Assembly: GCA_015039315.1 (NCBI GenBank)
Contig: WIDE01000078.1
Span: 1 to 64,000, forward strand
DNA from: Clavulina sp. PMI_390
Taxonomy: Eukaryota > Basidiomycota > Agaricomycetes > Cantharellales > Hydnaceae
DNA: 64,000 nucleotides
Direction of reading: 5' to 3'
Shown here: positions 21,337-32,811 of the stretch, piece by piece
Numbering within the stretch: the first letter of the stretch is position 1
Layout of the letters: each line of letters begins with the position of its first letter
The notes under the pieces: model-generated
What the model was told of the DNA's origin: nothing
The model's input: only the letters and a program-made list of their open reading frames with translations
Databases searched by the model: none
Translations under genes and position numbers: made by a program

Positions 21337-22825
21337 TTAGTTTCTGAAAATATCGTTTTGGGCGCCTACAAATGAATCACGGTAATACGAAGAATTTGAA
21401 TTAGCGACGCGCTCGCGGTCAGTAAGAGAGAGCGAACTCACCAGGACTAAAGCCCGTCTTACTGTTATACCCCGGTGACTTCTGAAGGCCATCTGCCTGG
21501 GTTCCTGATACTGCGAGATTATTCCCCTCAGCTTGATTCCAGAAAATCATTTGCTTTGCACCCGTCACACATCCCGAAGGATTACCCTCGCACCAGACAG
21601 GGGCTTTGGGAGGAGCTAATCGCTTGTTGCCTGGGTTTGAGACTTTGCAGCGATAGGGAAGCATGTACATGTTGGGTGTTCCACAATTGTTTGGGACCCT
21701 AGAACGATCGGAGTAGGTTTAGGATAGAAGTTGGAACGCCAAGGTATTTATAGGAGGGTCAGACGCACCACCCCCAGACACATATGCAGCCTCCAGATGG
21801 ACATGCGGCCATACCACTGGGTACGGAGAAAGTGGCAATGCGCTTCCATGGCGTACTGGGTGACAAAAATACGTCAATTGTGGCATTTTGGTCGTATGAT
21901 GACCTTTCGAGACATACTTTGGTGCCACGGTAAACACGACAAGGTTCTGCGGGGTAACTTTCGTAATGTCACTCTAAAAAAAGAGGTGGAAGGTCGGAAT
22001 TCTGCTTGGACAATCGAAAGACTCGGCTGACCGTGTAGGAGATTGCAAAGACTGAGCCAGCAGCATCACTCTGGCTTGTAGTATGGACTACAACAATCGA
22101 TCGTTTTAGTGACATGTAGTATAATAGGCTGTGATAAAATGCTCACAGTTGGGGGTGCTAAGGCATCCATCGGCGCTGACGGGGTAAGGACCGGGATCAG
22201 CCGTCGAGTAGTCGTCAGGATGTTGAAGTCCATCTGGCCAGTCACTGGTATATTGACCGCCGAATGAGAGAGTCGTCTGGCCACGGTTTCCGGACATCTC
22301 TACGTTGAATGTCCCGCCAGCAGGACTAGGATGCCGGTCAGTATAGGAAGTGAGGAGATAAATTCTAATTCTCCATCGACATTCATGGATGCTTACAGGT
22401 TCAGGAAGTCGCCGGGTGCAGGAGGAAACAGATTGCACTGTGAAAAGCTGTAAGTAAGTATGTCAGAAGAATAGACAGTGAAAATTACTCACGCCGTTGA
22501 ACGCGTGCACTAAAGATGAGATGTAATATAAGAAAGCAACACCATCATGATGAGAGCAGGATGTGAATGGTTGAGGGAGATACTTACTCCACCATTGGCT
22601 GTAGGGTAGATTGTACAATGGTTGGACCGCTTCGTTTGTATTTGGATTGTCAGTCCCGGACGTTCCCTTTGAGACGTATTGTTAGTAAAAGCGTTGCGAA
22701 ATGTTGGGAAGGGGCCCAGGACATACATTCAGACACCACATTCCCTTCACCCATGGTGCGATGTGAGCTTGCGCTGCACCGGCGACGGCGAGAAGAATAA
22801 CCACAGAGGAGCGAGATAACAGCAT
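21337..22825 (-). CDS. secreted lytic polysaccharide monooxygenase-like protein (AA14-type)
   Basis: Copper enzyme predicted to cleave plant-wall polysaccharide oxidatively; AA14 members act on xylan bound to cellulose. The signal peptide [20 protein letters not shown] ends directly before His ([13 protein letters not shown]), so processing would expose the N-terminal histidine needed for the copper brace. Later exons read [82 protein letters not shown] and [15 protein letters not shown]. The last exon is GAQNDIFRN with stop at 21337. This order and the CPxGGCxC and GAQNDIF motifs match AA14 as I remember it. Substrate is inferred. Many short introns. Confidence 0.78.
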
Positions 22826-24284
22826 CGAATTATCGACCAATACTGGTGATATTTGTTGGTAGCGAAGAGGGTTCTGAAACTGGATGTTGGTGAGGGGTCG
22901 AGGAGCAGCAACACCTCAAAGCACTTTATAGCTTGAAGGCAGTCTAAGGTGAGCCCACAATATGCTTTGGTCGCGTCCTGACGTCAACCGTACGCATGGG
23001 ATACCAAAGCCAAATTTAGGTTACAGGGGAAGTAGGTGCGTCACACGAGGGCATACGCGGGCGGTGTCAGACGCGGACGCAGTTTACAAAGCGGACAAGC
23101 ACATGCTAGACCGCAATTGGGCGATTTTCAGGGCCCATGATGAATAGCCGTGGTTTTCGATCTCCAAGGGGCCGATCGAGCCCGAGCATCCGTCAAGCTG
23201 GTGCTCCGAGGAAAAACATCTTGTTGGGAGGTGCAGTGAAACCACTCTTTCAAAAAAAAATAGGCTGCCCGAAATCACGTATATATGTTGGTATGATATA
23301 TTAAGGTAGGATCCAGCGCCGATGTTCTGTGTCGACAAATGGCTCAAAGGAGGCCCAAGAAACAGCGTCAAAAGGATGTGACACAACAAGACACAACCGC
23401 GCGTGATGCACTTGTGACAGGTTTGGACCAATCCTCACCCAGCGGCCTCTCGCGGTCAAAGTTGGGATATCCAACGGCCAATGGCGGCTATGCGGATCAC
23501 TAACTCCACGCGTCGCATTCGGAGACCCGGAGTGTTCCCACTGGCACAGCTATGCAAGCTCCTTGATTCACTGCCCCAACTCGTATCTTTCCGTGGCTAA
23601 TCTTAGCATGAAATTGTCTACTTTTCAATACTTTTGACATATGATTCCGAGTTTTCTAATCGGCGTGCTACGTCAGACGAGCATCACTGTCGATGGCGAC
23701 ATGTCGTTTAGCCTCAGGCGAGCCACGCAGCCTCATCTGATCTACTCTGTTGCTCCTAGTGATCTATCCCCTCTATCATGTTTTACTCCAACGCAAAGCG
23801 CTCAAGGATGGGATGAATAAGTGCAAAGACTTCTATTCGCACATCTGCTCGTTGGGATTGCTTGAACTTTCGCACTGTTGCATACGGCAATGGCTTCGTA
23901 TTTTCCTTCAATTGTCAGAATCGAGGGTGCTTCATCAACCGCCGAAATTTCCCTCTCGTTTTAATCCTAAAAAGGCATCTAATTCAAGACCATTGCTTGA
24001 TTTTTTATTCTGACCTTCCTTTTTCCACCAGCAGCGACCGCCGTCTCTGTATTTCACAGAAAAAGGGCCACAACTCGAAATACTGGTATCACGCGCATCG
24101 CTTTGGCTTCAATTTCAACGTTTGTGCTGCAATTGGTCTGAACCTCACGTTTTTCCAGTGCGGGTCTTGGAAGACTATGAGAAAACGCTTTTCCTTACGA
24201 GTGGAAATGGCCGTATCCTTGACGATAGCCTCTTTAAGGATTTGACAATATCAGAGCTTTAAGTAATTCGGCCGTAAGATCCAG
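22826..24284. other. gene-poor stretch upstream of the LPMO gene
   Basis: About 1.46 kb. It includes the LPMO promoter. A 127-codon plus frame at 23862-24245 and an 87-codon frame at 23750-24013 overlap each other and show no motif. Nothing else supported. Confidence 0.35.
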
Positions 24285-25185
24285 GCACGTGTCACGTTAA
24301 ATGGATGAGGACCATGGCTATGTGATGCTCATGAGAGCTGGGTGCCTCAGCTAAACCTTTCCTTGGAGCCCGCTGTATTAGTGCGGTAAAGTATGTATGC
24401 CGCTTCAGGATACCGGTCGATTTTGCGAATACTCCGATATCGTCCTACTATCCATGTGGAAGGCGTGAATAGCCCATGATATTATCAATGCTGGCGATGG
24501 AGGACCCGCGGACTTTTGATGGTCCGGTCTTGAGAAAATGCGAGCCCGAGTAGGCGAGAGGGGAACCTAGGATCCAAAATGCTAAAAAAAAAATGTCCTT
24601 GGGCTGAAAATCCCGTCCTCAAGCCCATGGGCGATTTACTATGCTCGTTTAGGAGAGATATCGTCATAGACCTCGTGTAGCGAGTAAGCTTCAATAAGAT
24701 GGCCATTGAGCTCCATGCAGGCGTCGTGAGCCGAGATGAGCCAGGTGGAGTGAGCTATCACGAGCGCTAAGTAAAATCCAATCGACCATGACATATCGCG
24801 AGTGGTGTTCTGACCCGATGGTACCGGCTGCTGTATCCTAGCATGGAATACCAGATATTCAGGGTGTTATACGGCCACCCTCTGATCGTCACGACAGAGA
24901 GCTGCATGGTGGCTACCGCAATGGGATAAGTGAGACGATCAGGAACAGCACGTTGATGTCGGATAAGCTTCTTCAAAGACGTCGTGGCAATTCAATTCAT
25001 GACAAGAATAGAAGGGGAGACCTAGCCCAGTCGTGAGCGTAGTCGTTAGACAGCCGTCAAAAGATGCACAATTTATTCATAGCTAGTGTTTGTACGTTGA
25101 AGTTGTATGCTGGGGGGACGAAATTACAGTAAATTTACAATAATGTATGTTCTCGGCATTCGTGGCTCGGCCATTTCATATTTAT

Positions 25186-25934
25186 CTACATAGAATACTC
25201 GGGAGCCCATTGGCCAAATTCGGCTTCGATGTCATGTGCGGTGACGATCCAGCCAATGATGATCCAGTCCAGGATCTCCAGCCCGTTAGAGGATATCTCA
25301 AACTTGGGCTCAATAGAGGTGTTTGTGAGGAACTTGCTCTTCGCAGTCGGGCGATTCATAATGTAGCGGGCAATAACCTGGCCCTCAGGATTCGCGAGCT
25401 ATTCAAAAGCAATGAGTGGGATGGGGAGATTGAGAGTGGTCAACTAATTGCGCATAATCTAGCAGAACTACCAGAACTCACATTAGGAATCCCAGTGTTG
25501 GCGTGCCATTTGCATTCACCGATCGGAGTGAGCATCATTCGGCCCCTACAGTCCACAAAGAAGAGTCTACTTGAATAGGTATCCAACAAACACGAGGGTC
25601 GAACTTACGCATTGTGCCAGGATTTTCTCGGCATGACCTCTTTGAGCTCCTTTATGTCCTCTTTATACTGGAGAGTTGAGGCCTTGAATGTTTTGAAGTC
25701 AAGCACCGCCAGTAGCTCCCTGCCTGCCTCGTTCGATGAAGCTTTGTAGACGGAGATGGGTTTTGTGGCGAGCGTGTTCTTCCCGTCAGATTCGATCCAG
25801 TACAGAGGGATTCCATCTGGCCCGGCAATAGTGTTATTACGATAGTTGGCAGTATCGAGAACAAGGATGGATGAGGCAGTTGAGGATGAGGAAGAGGAAG
25901 AGGAAGGGGAAGATGATTTGCCGAAAAGGCCCAT
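25186..25934 (-). CDS. DUF6593-like small protein, copy A
   Basis: Three exons join in frame. Exon 1 runs from 25934: MGLFGKSSSPSSS, then SSILVLDTANYRNNTIAGPD, YWIESDGKN and AVLDFKTFKASTL. Exon 2 is GRMMLTPIGECKWHANTGIP. Exon 3 is NPEGQVIARYIMN, then SIEPKFEISSNGLEILDWII and GWIVTAHDIEAEFGQWAPEY, with stop at 25186-25188. About 200 residues, no signal peptide, Ser-rich N-terminus. The overall beta-rich pattern resembles Agaricomycete DUF6593 proteins, but I cannot confirm this without a profile search. Paralogue of the gene at 29745-30486. Confidence 0.75.
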
Positions 25935-26079
25935 GATGAGGGTGAGAATCTGTTGAGGTTCTGGCGGAGAGCGTCGAAGAATGTGATGAAATGAGAGTAA
26001 TGAAGCGGCTCGAGTATTTATCTATGCTGCTGGAAGTGTGCGGAGCGCCAAGACTGGCTGTGGCACTGGTGATCCATGT

Positions 26080-26087
26080 TGACGTCA
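26080..26087. promoter_or_regulatory. TGACGTCA palindrome (CRE/ATF-like) upstream of copy A
   Basis: The 8-bp palindrome TGACGTCA followed by CAGCATTCGCCTGG lies about 146 bases before the ATG at 25934. The same 22 bases occur before copy B while neighbouring bases differ, which suggests the site is kept by selection. The sequence is the classic bZIP (ATF/CREB) target. Confidence 0.55.
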
Positions 26088-26989
26088 CAGCATTCGCCTG
26101 GGACAACGTGATTCCCACGACCGCCAAAGATCTGATCTTGGGGCTTTTTGTGCTCCCAGCTGCCCCGCGCAGGCGCGAGGCCAACAAACGGAGGCGATGC
26201 CCACTACGGAGAAGCTGAACACGAGTGTTGCCCATAACGACAAAGCTCAATATTATTCCACACGTGCGACAACACCACAGGCTGGCTTTGCGGAGAGAAT
26301 TTGTATCAGTAGACTGACGACAGGGCTGCATTCTACTGACGTTGGAGCTCATCTTGTCAGCCGGGCCGAACTGGCTGACGAGATCACTATCTCCTCATGT
26401 GTGCTGGCTCGGACCGACAAGGCATGATGACGATGTCCACCCCAAGGGGCTGTGTCTTTCTCGAGACACCGGTAAATGACTATGGGAGAAGCTTGTAGGC
26501 GACCGCTTGTTGTCATCAACGGCAGGCTTTGCTATCTGCTATCCATATGCTCCGGATCTGGAGCGTAGTCGACGAGGGACAACTGAGAATGGAAGCACAT
26601 CATTTTTCATGATCTGCGCAGTCGCCAGATCCTTTGAGCTGGGAGCGATCGCCTGGGGTCTTAGGCGGCAAGTTTATCCACCGTGTGCATGTACTGCCCT
26701 AAGAAGCTCGGCCTTACGGGAGTGATCAAGCGCTCTTATGATTGCTTACACCCCAAAGTCTCATCAAGATATCAGGAGCAAGCATTCACTGCGCCCAGGG
26801 TTTTTCTGCAGTTCGAGTCCTGTGGTCGCCGGTCATCAATCTCCACGCTGGATTGTGGAATTGCAAACCCGATCAACATGGCAGTTAAGCATTGCAAGCC
26901 GGTCAAAACTCATGCAGACGAGCGGTGTCAGTCGCCATAGAGAGAAGACGGTACAGAAGTCAAGCTCTGCAAAAACAACACCCTAAGTT

Positions 26990-27395
26990 TTCCTTTGGGG
27001 CGTTGTTGATGCACAAATGTTAGACTGATAGTTACAAGAAACTTGAAATTGAATTCTGCAAAGCCGCAAAACAATCTGGTATGAGTCATTAACGTAGATC
27101 TGGACCAGCTGAGCTAGATTGCCACTGGAGGTCATCATGTCCCATGAGGAGCCAGAGTACAAGGCGCCAAAGAAGGCGTAGCCCCCGACAGACGTGCAGT
27201 TGCCGAGGAAGTCTAAGGTAGTGAAATAAAAGAGGATATTGTAAGAGACGTTGGCCATATTATGCTCTAGGAGCAAAACTCGCCGAGGGCGCCGGGCAGG
27301 AAGGTAAGGTGGTCAGAAACGAGAGAAGTGTGGTCACCTCAACCGACAGCAAAATTTGGAGATTGCCAGCCGATATAAGTGGGACATGGACATGG
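26990..27395 (-). pseudogene. truncated GH128 gene fragment (3' end only)
   Basis: The minus strand reads SLVSDHLTFLPGALGE, then an intron, then YAFFGALYSGSSWDMMTSSG and QIYVNDSYQ. This matches the last two exons of the full GH128 gene to the right. A tryptophan codon (TGG in the intact gene) is TGA here, and the normal stop after NDSY is read as CAG, so the ending is lost too. No 5' exons are present. It is the left-hand leftover of the tandem duplication. Confidence 0.85.
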
Positions 27396-27697
27396 AAACC
27401 TAGGCGCGGGTGACGCAAATGGATAGGAACCATGGTCATGTGCTACTCATGAGAGTTAAATGCCTCAGCCAAAGCCTCCCTCAAAGCCCTCTATGTTCGT
27501 GTGGTTCAAGCTGCTTCAGGACTCCGGTCGATTTTGCGAATACCCCAATATTGTTCCACTCTCTAAATAGAAGGCGTGAACGTCCTATAGCATTATCAGT
27601 GCTAACAATGAACGATCCGCTGGCTGTTGATAGTCCGGTCATAAGATAATGCAAGCCCGAGTAGTCAAGAGGGGCCTAGGCCCAAAACGCTGAGGCG

Positions 27698-28852
27698 TGT
27701 CGGTGAGAAAACCGAGATCACGGGAAATCCTCACCTAGTCCGTAGGACTGCGGAAGACGAGTAGAAATAGAGTTGTAAATAGATACTTAGCGTAGGGATG
27801 AATCGACGAATATATCAGCGTTCGAAACACCAATTCGGATAGGGTTTTACAAGTGTCAAATGAAGGAGATAATTGAAAATGGACGAGGTGACCTGGCAGA
27901 GCACTAGATACGAATATAGAGGGTCCACAGCCTTCGTTGACAAGCTCTTCAGATATTAGCCGACCTAGAGATCTCTCTCGGCTAGTCAACTGCAGAGGTA
28001 TATCGCGCAGGAACAATTATTGGAGCTATAAGATAGATAGAGGTTCAGACACTTGGATGCTAGCAGAGGGAATGACTGATATTGCGAGCACACCGAATTC
28101 TAGCTACTTTACAATCGTATTTATACCCGAGCACGGAAAAAGGAAAGAAAAAGGGTGAAGATAAGCGACGGTAGAGTCTTCAGCCCTCACGGTGCACAGA
28201 GTCTACAACTGAACTGAAAAGAAGGAGAAATAAAATCAGTAAAAGTGAAAGTAACGTAAAAGAATACGTATCAAAAAGGGGGGCACAGTCAGAATAGCCG
28301 ATTTGTGATAGAGTTTGAAGGTGATGTGGTGAATGGAGGGGACAAGGGAGAAATCGAGTTTTTGAGAAAATAAAATGTCCGTTCACGGAATCAAGAGCGA
28401 AAGCATCTTAAGAGTATGTAGAAGGTTTCCGCTCTTGAATAGTCAAAGAAATGAGCGAGAAAACAAGAAAAAGGCGTTCAGAGACACTGGAGCAAATACC
28501 ACTAAACACGATATCAGACGTCCGAGTGCTCGGTTAACAGAGGGAAAAACGATTGAGCGCAATATAAAAAGAGATCGAACCAATCGGAAAAAGAAGGAGG
28601 AAAACGAGCCACCGTCAAATGACGATGAAGAAGAAAGCATGTCTCGCTCTTGAACGAGCGATCGTGCTTCCGGACCAGTTCCGGTTCCGTACAAACACCC
28701 GGTTCAACTGACAGAAAAGAGTCCGTATATATGTTTGTTCGAAGGTGGGCGATAAGGAGAAAAATATGCGAAACTCGGGCAAAAATGTGTTTTAAATCGT
28801 ATTTACTAAGGATTCGAGTAGGTACACAGTTCAAGTAAAGTACCCGCCGACA
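27698..28852. mobile_element. candidate solo LTR inserted in the right duplication unit
   Basis: The 1,155-bp segment is absent from the left unit at the matching place. It begins TGTCGG and ends CCGACA, a 6-bp inverted repeat with the TG...CA termini typical of retrotransposon LTRs. It contains an internal AT-rich AATATAAAAAGAG (about 28560), a possible TATA box. It has no coding potential. I could not see a clean 5-bp target duplication (AGGCG on the left, GGGGT on the right), and the ends may have decayed, so LTR is the best reading and not certain. Confidence 0.55.
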
Positions 28853-29744
28853 GGGGTGCAGTCGGGCCAAAAAATCCCCTGTTCAACCCCATGCGCGATC
28901 TAATATGCTCATTTAGGAGGGATGGCATCATAGATCTTGTGTTGCGAGTCAGAGTCAATAGGATAGCCATTGAGCTCCATTGGGGTCTCGTGAGCCGATG
29001 TGAGCCACACGGGGTGAGCTATCACCGGCGCCAACTAATATCCAATCAACAATGACATGTGGCGAGTGGCCTTCTGATCCAATGGTACTGGCTGCCTTAT
29101 TCTGGGATGTAATATCAGATGTTTAGGGTGCTATCTGCCCTCCGTGTTTGTGTGTTCTACCTTAATACCTCCACCTTCCTTATCTGGACATACAACCCAC
29201 TCCTTGATTCAGGTCTACCCTTTCTTGATTCACAGCCTCGGCATCGTTTATGCTATTATTCTCCTATGAAAACCCTTGTATTTCATGGGTCGTACGCCTT
29301 TGCTCTGTTTCCCGCTTATACCAGTGATCCACCATAGCGTAGTGAATTCTTGTTCGTCCCCCATATCAAGTCTGAGTTTCACTTTTGTATCGCTCTCGCA
29401 GCTCTCACAGACTATCCGATCGTCGTCGCACTCGTACGCTCTAGTCGTCACGACAGAGAGCTGCATGGCCGCTACCACAATGGGATAGGTGAGACTTAGG
29501 AACATTGCTCAACGTCAACATAGGACAAGCTTCTCCACAGATGTCGTGGCAATATAATTAATAACAAGAATAGCAGAGGCCTCACTAGTAGGGAGGGTAA
29601 TTGTTGAAGATCCGTTAAGGCATGTACGACTTGTTCATAGCTAGAGTCCATACATTGAAGTTATCTGCTGGGATGACAAGATTAATCGATATTTTACAGT
29701 GATGTGTGTGCTCAGCATTATTGGCTTGGCCATTTCATATCTTG

Positions 29745-30486
29745 TTACATAGAATACTCGGGAGCCCACTGGCCGAATTCGGCCTCAGTGTCATGCGCAG
29801 TGACGATCCAGCCAATGATGATCCAGTCAAGGATCTCCAGACCATTATAGGATATCTCGAACTTCGGCTCGATAGACGTATTCGTAAGGAACTTGCTTTT
29901 TGTAGTGGAATGGTTCTTAATGTATCGGGCAATGATTTTGCCATCAGGGTTCGTGAGCTAGCCAAGGGCAAGGAAGTGGAGGAGAGGAGATACACGGGAT
30001 CAGTTGGCCGTATAGAATCTTAGGGGACCGGCGAGACTCACTTTGGGGATCCCAGTTTTTGAATGCCATTTGCATTCACCCATTGGAGTTCTCATCATTC
30101 GACCCCTACCCTCCAGCAAAAGCATTCAATATCGATGAAAGTCGAATAAGCAATGAAGATTTAACTTACCCGCACTGCAAGGCCTTTTTTGGCATGATCT
30201 CTTTGAGGTCTGAGATCTCGTCCTTGTATTGGAGCGTTGAGGCCTTGAATGTTTTGAAGTCGAGCACTGCCAGTAGCTCCCTTTCTGCCGGGTTCGATGA
30301 AGCTTTATAAACTGAGATGGGCTTTGTGGCAAGCAAGTTCCTCCCGTCGGACTCGATCCAGTAGAGCGGACGTCCATCCGGTCCAGCAACCGTGTTGTTG
30401 CGGTAATTGGCAGTATCAAGGACAAGGATGGATGAAGCGGCTGAAGGAGAGGAGGAACTGGGTGATGATTTGCCGAAAAGGCCCAT
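29745..30486 (-). CDS. DUF6593-like small protein, copy B
   Basis: Same three-exon structure as copy A. Exon 1 starts at 30486 with MGLFGKSSPSSSS, then SSILVLDTANYRNNTVAGPD. Exon 2 is GRMMRTPMGECKWHSKTGIP. Exon 3 is NPDGKIIARYIKN, then SIEPKFEISYNGLEILDWII and GWIVTAHDTEAEFGQWAPEY, with stop at 29745-29747. All introns are open with GT-AG ends. Protein-level identity to copy A is high, while surrounding non-coding DNA is more diverged, which argues that both copies are under selection. Function unknown. Confidence 0.75.
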
Positions 30487-30621
30487 GATGAAAATGAGAA
30501 ATTGTTGAGTGTCTGAGGGATGAGTTTGGAGAAAGTTGTGTCCTGAGTTTAATGAAGCCGCCGAGTATTTATCTGTACTACTGGAAGTGTGTGGAGCGCC
30601 AAGAAAAGCTGTGATCTGTGC

Positions 30622-30629
30622 TGACGTCA
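30622..30629. promoter_or_regulatory. TGACGTCA palindrome upstream of copy B
   Basis: Same box and same following 14 bases as upstream of copy A, about 136 bases before the ATG at 30486. Confidence 0.55.
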
Positions 30630-31474
30630 CAGCATTCGCCTGGCGCAAACGTGCTTCCCGCCGCCACTAGAGATCTATCTGGAGCTTTTTTGTGCTGCTC
30701 AGTGGCTCCACACAAGCTCCAAAGCTGATCAACGAAGGCGATGCCCAGACGAACACGAGCATCACTGTAAGGACCTGGGCCGAAACTGGTTGACGAGATC
30801 TCTATCTCCTCATCTGCACTTGCTCCGACCGCCAAGCCATGACGTTTTTCCCCATCCCGAGGGGCTAGTAGAGCGCTGTGTTCCCCTGATGTGACAATAG
30901 TAAAGGTCCACTTGCTGTCATCAACGGCGGGGTTTCCTCCCACGAATTTCGAGCGCAGTAGCTGAGAAGAGCTTTGAGCACAAAAGCCCCCGCAGGGTTT
31001 CCCTACTATGATCTGTGTTGTCCCAGATCCTTTGAGCCTGGAGCGATCGCTTGGAGTCTTGGGCGGCAAGTTTATCCAGCACGCGCCTGTGCAGCTGCGG
31101 GAGGTTAGCCTTATGAGGGATCAAGCTCTTTGATCATTACTCTTGCGGCGAGAGATCTAAACCCAAATTTCGCGAGTAACCGGGAACAGCAGGTGCCAAC
31201 CAACTGCTTTGAGGGTTGTGTTGTGATTTGAGTCTTGCAGTCCTTAAAAGTACTTGGCGTTTATCAGCCCAAATCATGACCAACTGGGGCGGTAGAGCAC
31301 GCTACCCAGTCGAAAGTCGAGTATGTTGCATCGGTCCTCAAAGAGAGGGGACGGCACGCGAACATGCGACTACCATGATATGTTATGCTACCCTTTGGAC
31401 AGTCATTGACGTGCAAATATCAAATTTATACTTGTGAGAAACTGGTAATTGATTCTGAAGAGCCATGCAATCAT

Positions 31475-32811
31475 CTAGTACGAGTCATTGACGTAGATCT
31501 GGCCCAGCTGGCTCAAGCCACCGCTAGAGGTCATCATGTCCCATGACGAGCCAGAGTAGAACGCGCCGAAGAAGGCGTAGCGCTCGACGGACGTGCGGTT
31601 ATCGAGGAATTCTGAGATGGTAAAACAAAGGGTTATCCTGTCAGAAGATACATTCGGCGGGTTGTGCTCCGGGAGCAAAACTCACCGAGGGCGCCGGGTA
31701 GGAATGCGACATAGTCAGAAACAAGAGGAGTGTAGTCACCCCAGCCGAGAGCGAATTCTGGAGCGAACCATACAGGATGAGTGGAACACGGAAATGCGTC
31801 GAGTCGAAAATTCGGAGACATACCAGTAAGCCAGATAGGCTTGTTATACTTCTCAACGCTCTCAATGTATGTCGTGAGGTCAGCAACGCCCCCTGGAAGG
31901 AGTATCGTGATAAACCGTTAATTTTGTACGGAAAGGTAAGCGTTGAGAGGACACCACACACCACCGTACCAGTGGCATGCGACCTTGTCAAAGGTGCAGC
32001 CCGTGCAGTTACCCACGAACTGGTCCATCCAGGTGATACCACCGCCATAGGTGAATGCAGGCGATACGAGTGTGACACCCTGCGCTTTCAGGGGTTGGAT
32101 GTATTGCTTCCAGTCTATCCGAATTGCAAGGATGAGATCATTCAACCTGTGAGTCGCCTCGCATAGTACGAACAGGATATTCATACGTACAGCTCGCAGC
32201 AACGGAGGGCAACATGTTCGCCTGACCAGCATTATCAGGCTCGTTGAATCCAAGAACGGTCGTGGCACCTTCCGACTTGAGCGTGGTGGAGAGCGTAGCA
32301 ATGTTTGCCGCGTTCCATTGCATAGGGATAAATGGATACTGGCCATTAAGCTTCGAAGGCGCGGTGAGGCCCCAATCCTATTCCGTCAATGAATATTGGC
32401 GAGCAATGGGCGTCGGTCAGTATGCCGACGAAATGTGATGAACGCATGTTCGACGACTTCGGACGGGGACTCACATAGAGCCAGGTGACTTCGTCGCCAG
32501 CGAATACGCCGGGGTTGAAGGCTGGTTAAATGGTGGAGTAGGGGAAGAAATTTGAAGATATAGTTAGCAAGGGAGCTTCCTCTTGGTGGAGAGGTCCCGC
32601 GTTCTAGTCAATCTGTCCGAGAATGAGCAATACGTACTGTTACTGTGTGTCGGAAGGAGAGAAATATTAGCGCTTAGGGAGTACGTGTATGGAGCCTGAA
32701 AACATACTCGGAAGGCCATGCAAGACCACGCTTCCCCTTAGGATACGCAGCAGAAGCGAGCGAAGCCGACGCCAAAGCAACAGCGGCCAGAGCAGTAGCA
32801 ATATGAACCAT
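31475..32811 (-). CDS. secreted GH128 glycoside hydrolase (endo-beta-1,3-glucanase-like)
   Basis: Predicted to cut beta-1,3-glucan, either in remodelling of its own wall or in softening another. Signal peptide MVHIATALAAVALASASLAS, then KRGLAWPSE. Exons follow: FNPGVFAGDEVTWLY, DWGLTAPSKLNGQYPFIPMQ, TVLGFNEPDNAGQANMLPS, QPLKAQGVTLVSPAF, FVGNCTGCTFDKVACHWYGG, KYNKPIWLTE and FALGWGDYTPLVSDY. The end is SSWDMMTSSGG...YVNDSY with stop at 31475. The two catalytic glutamates are in GFNEPD and WLTEF; the codon of the second is split by an intron. Family fold and motifs fit GH128 (Asl1-like). Its 3' end was copied to 27 kb. Confidence 0.88.

Larger units (their letters stand above)
24285..27400. repeat. 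tandem segmental duplication, left unit
   Basis: This block of about 3.1 kb is repeated to the right at about 27400-31800. Matching landmarks appear in the same order: the CGGTCGATTTTGCGAATA stretch (24415 and 27527), a TCATAGCTAG stretch (25077 and 29635), a small minus-strand gene (25934 and 30486), a TGACGTCA promoter box, and the 3' end of a GH128 gene (27000-27395 and 31475-31790). The copies are visibly diverged, so the event is not recent. Confidence 0.85.
27400..31800. repeat. tandem segmental duplication, right unit (interrupted)
   Basis: Right-hand copy of the 24285-27400 block. Similarity starts at AAATGGATAGGAACCATGG (27417), breaks at about 27697, resumes at about 28853 and runs into the coding region of the intact GH128 gene. 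The interruption is a candidate LTR. Without it the two units are close in length (about 3.1 and 3.2 kb). Confidence 0.85.
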
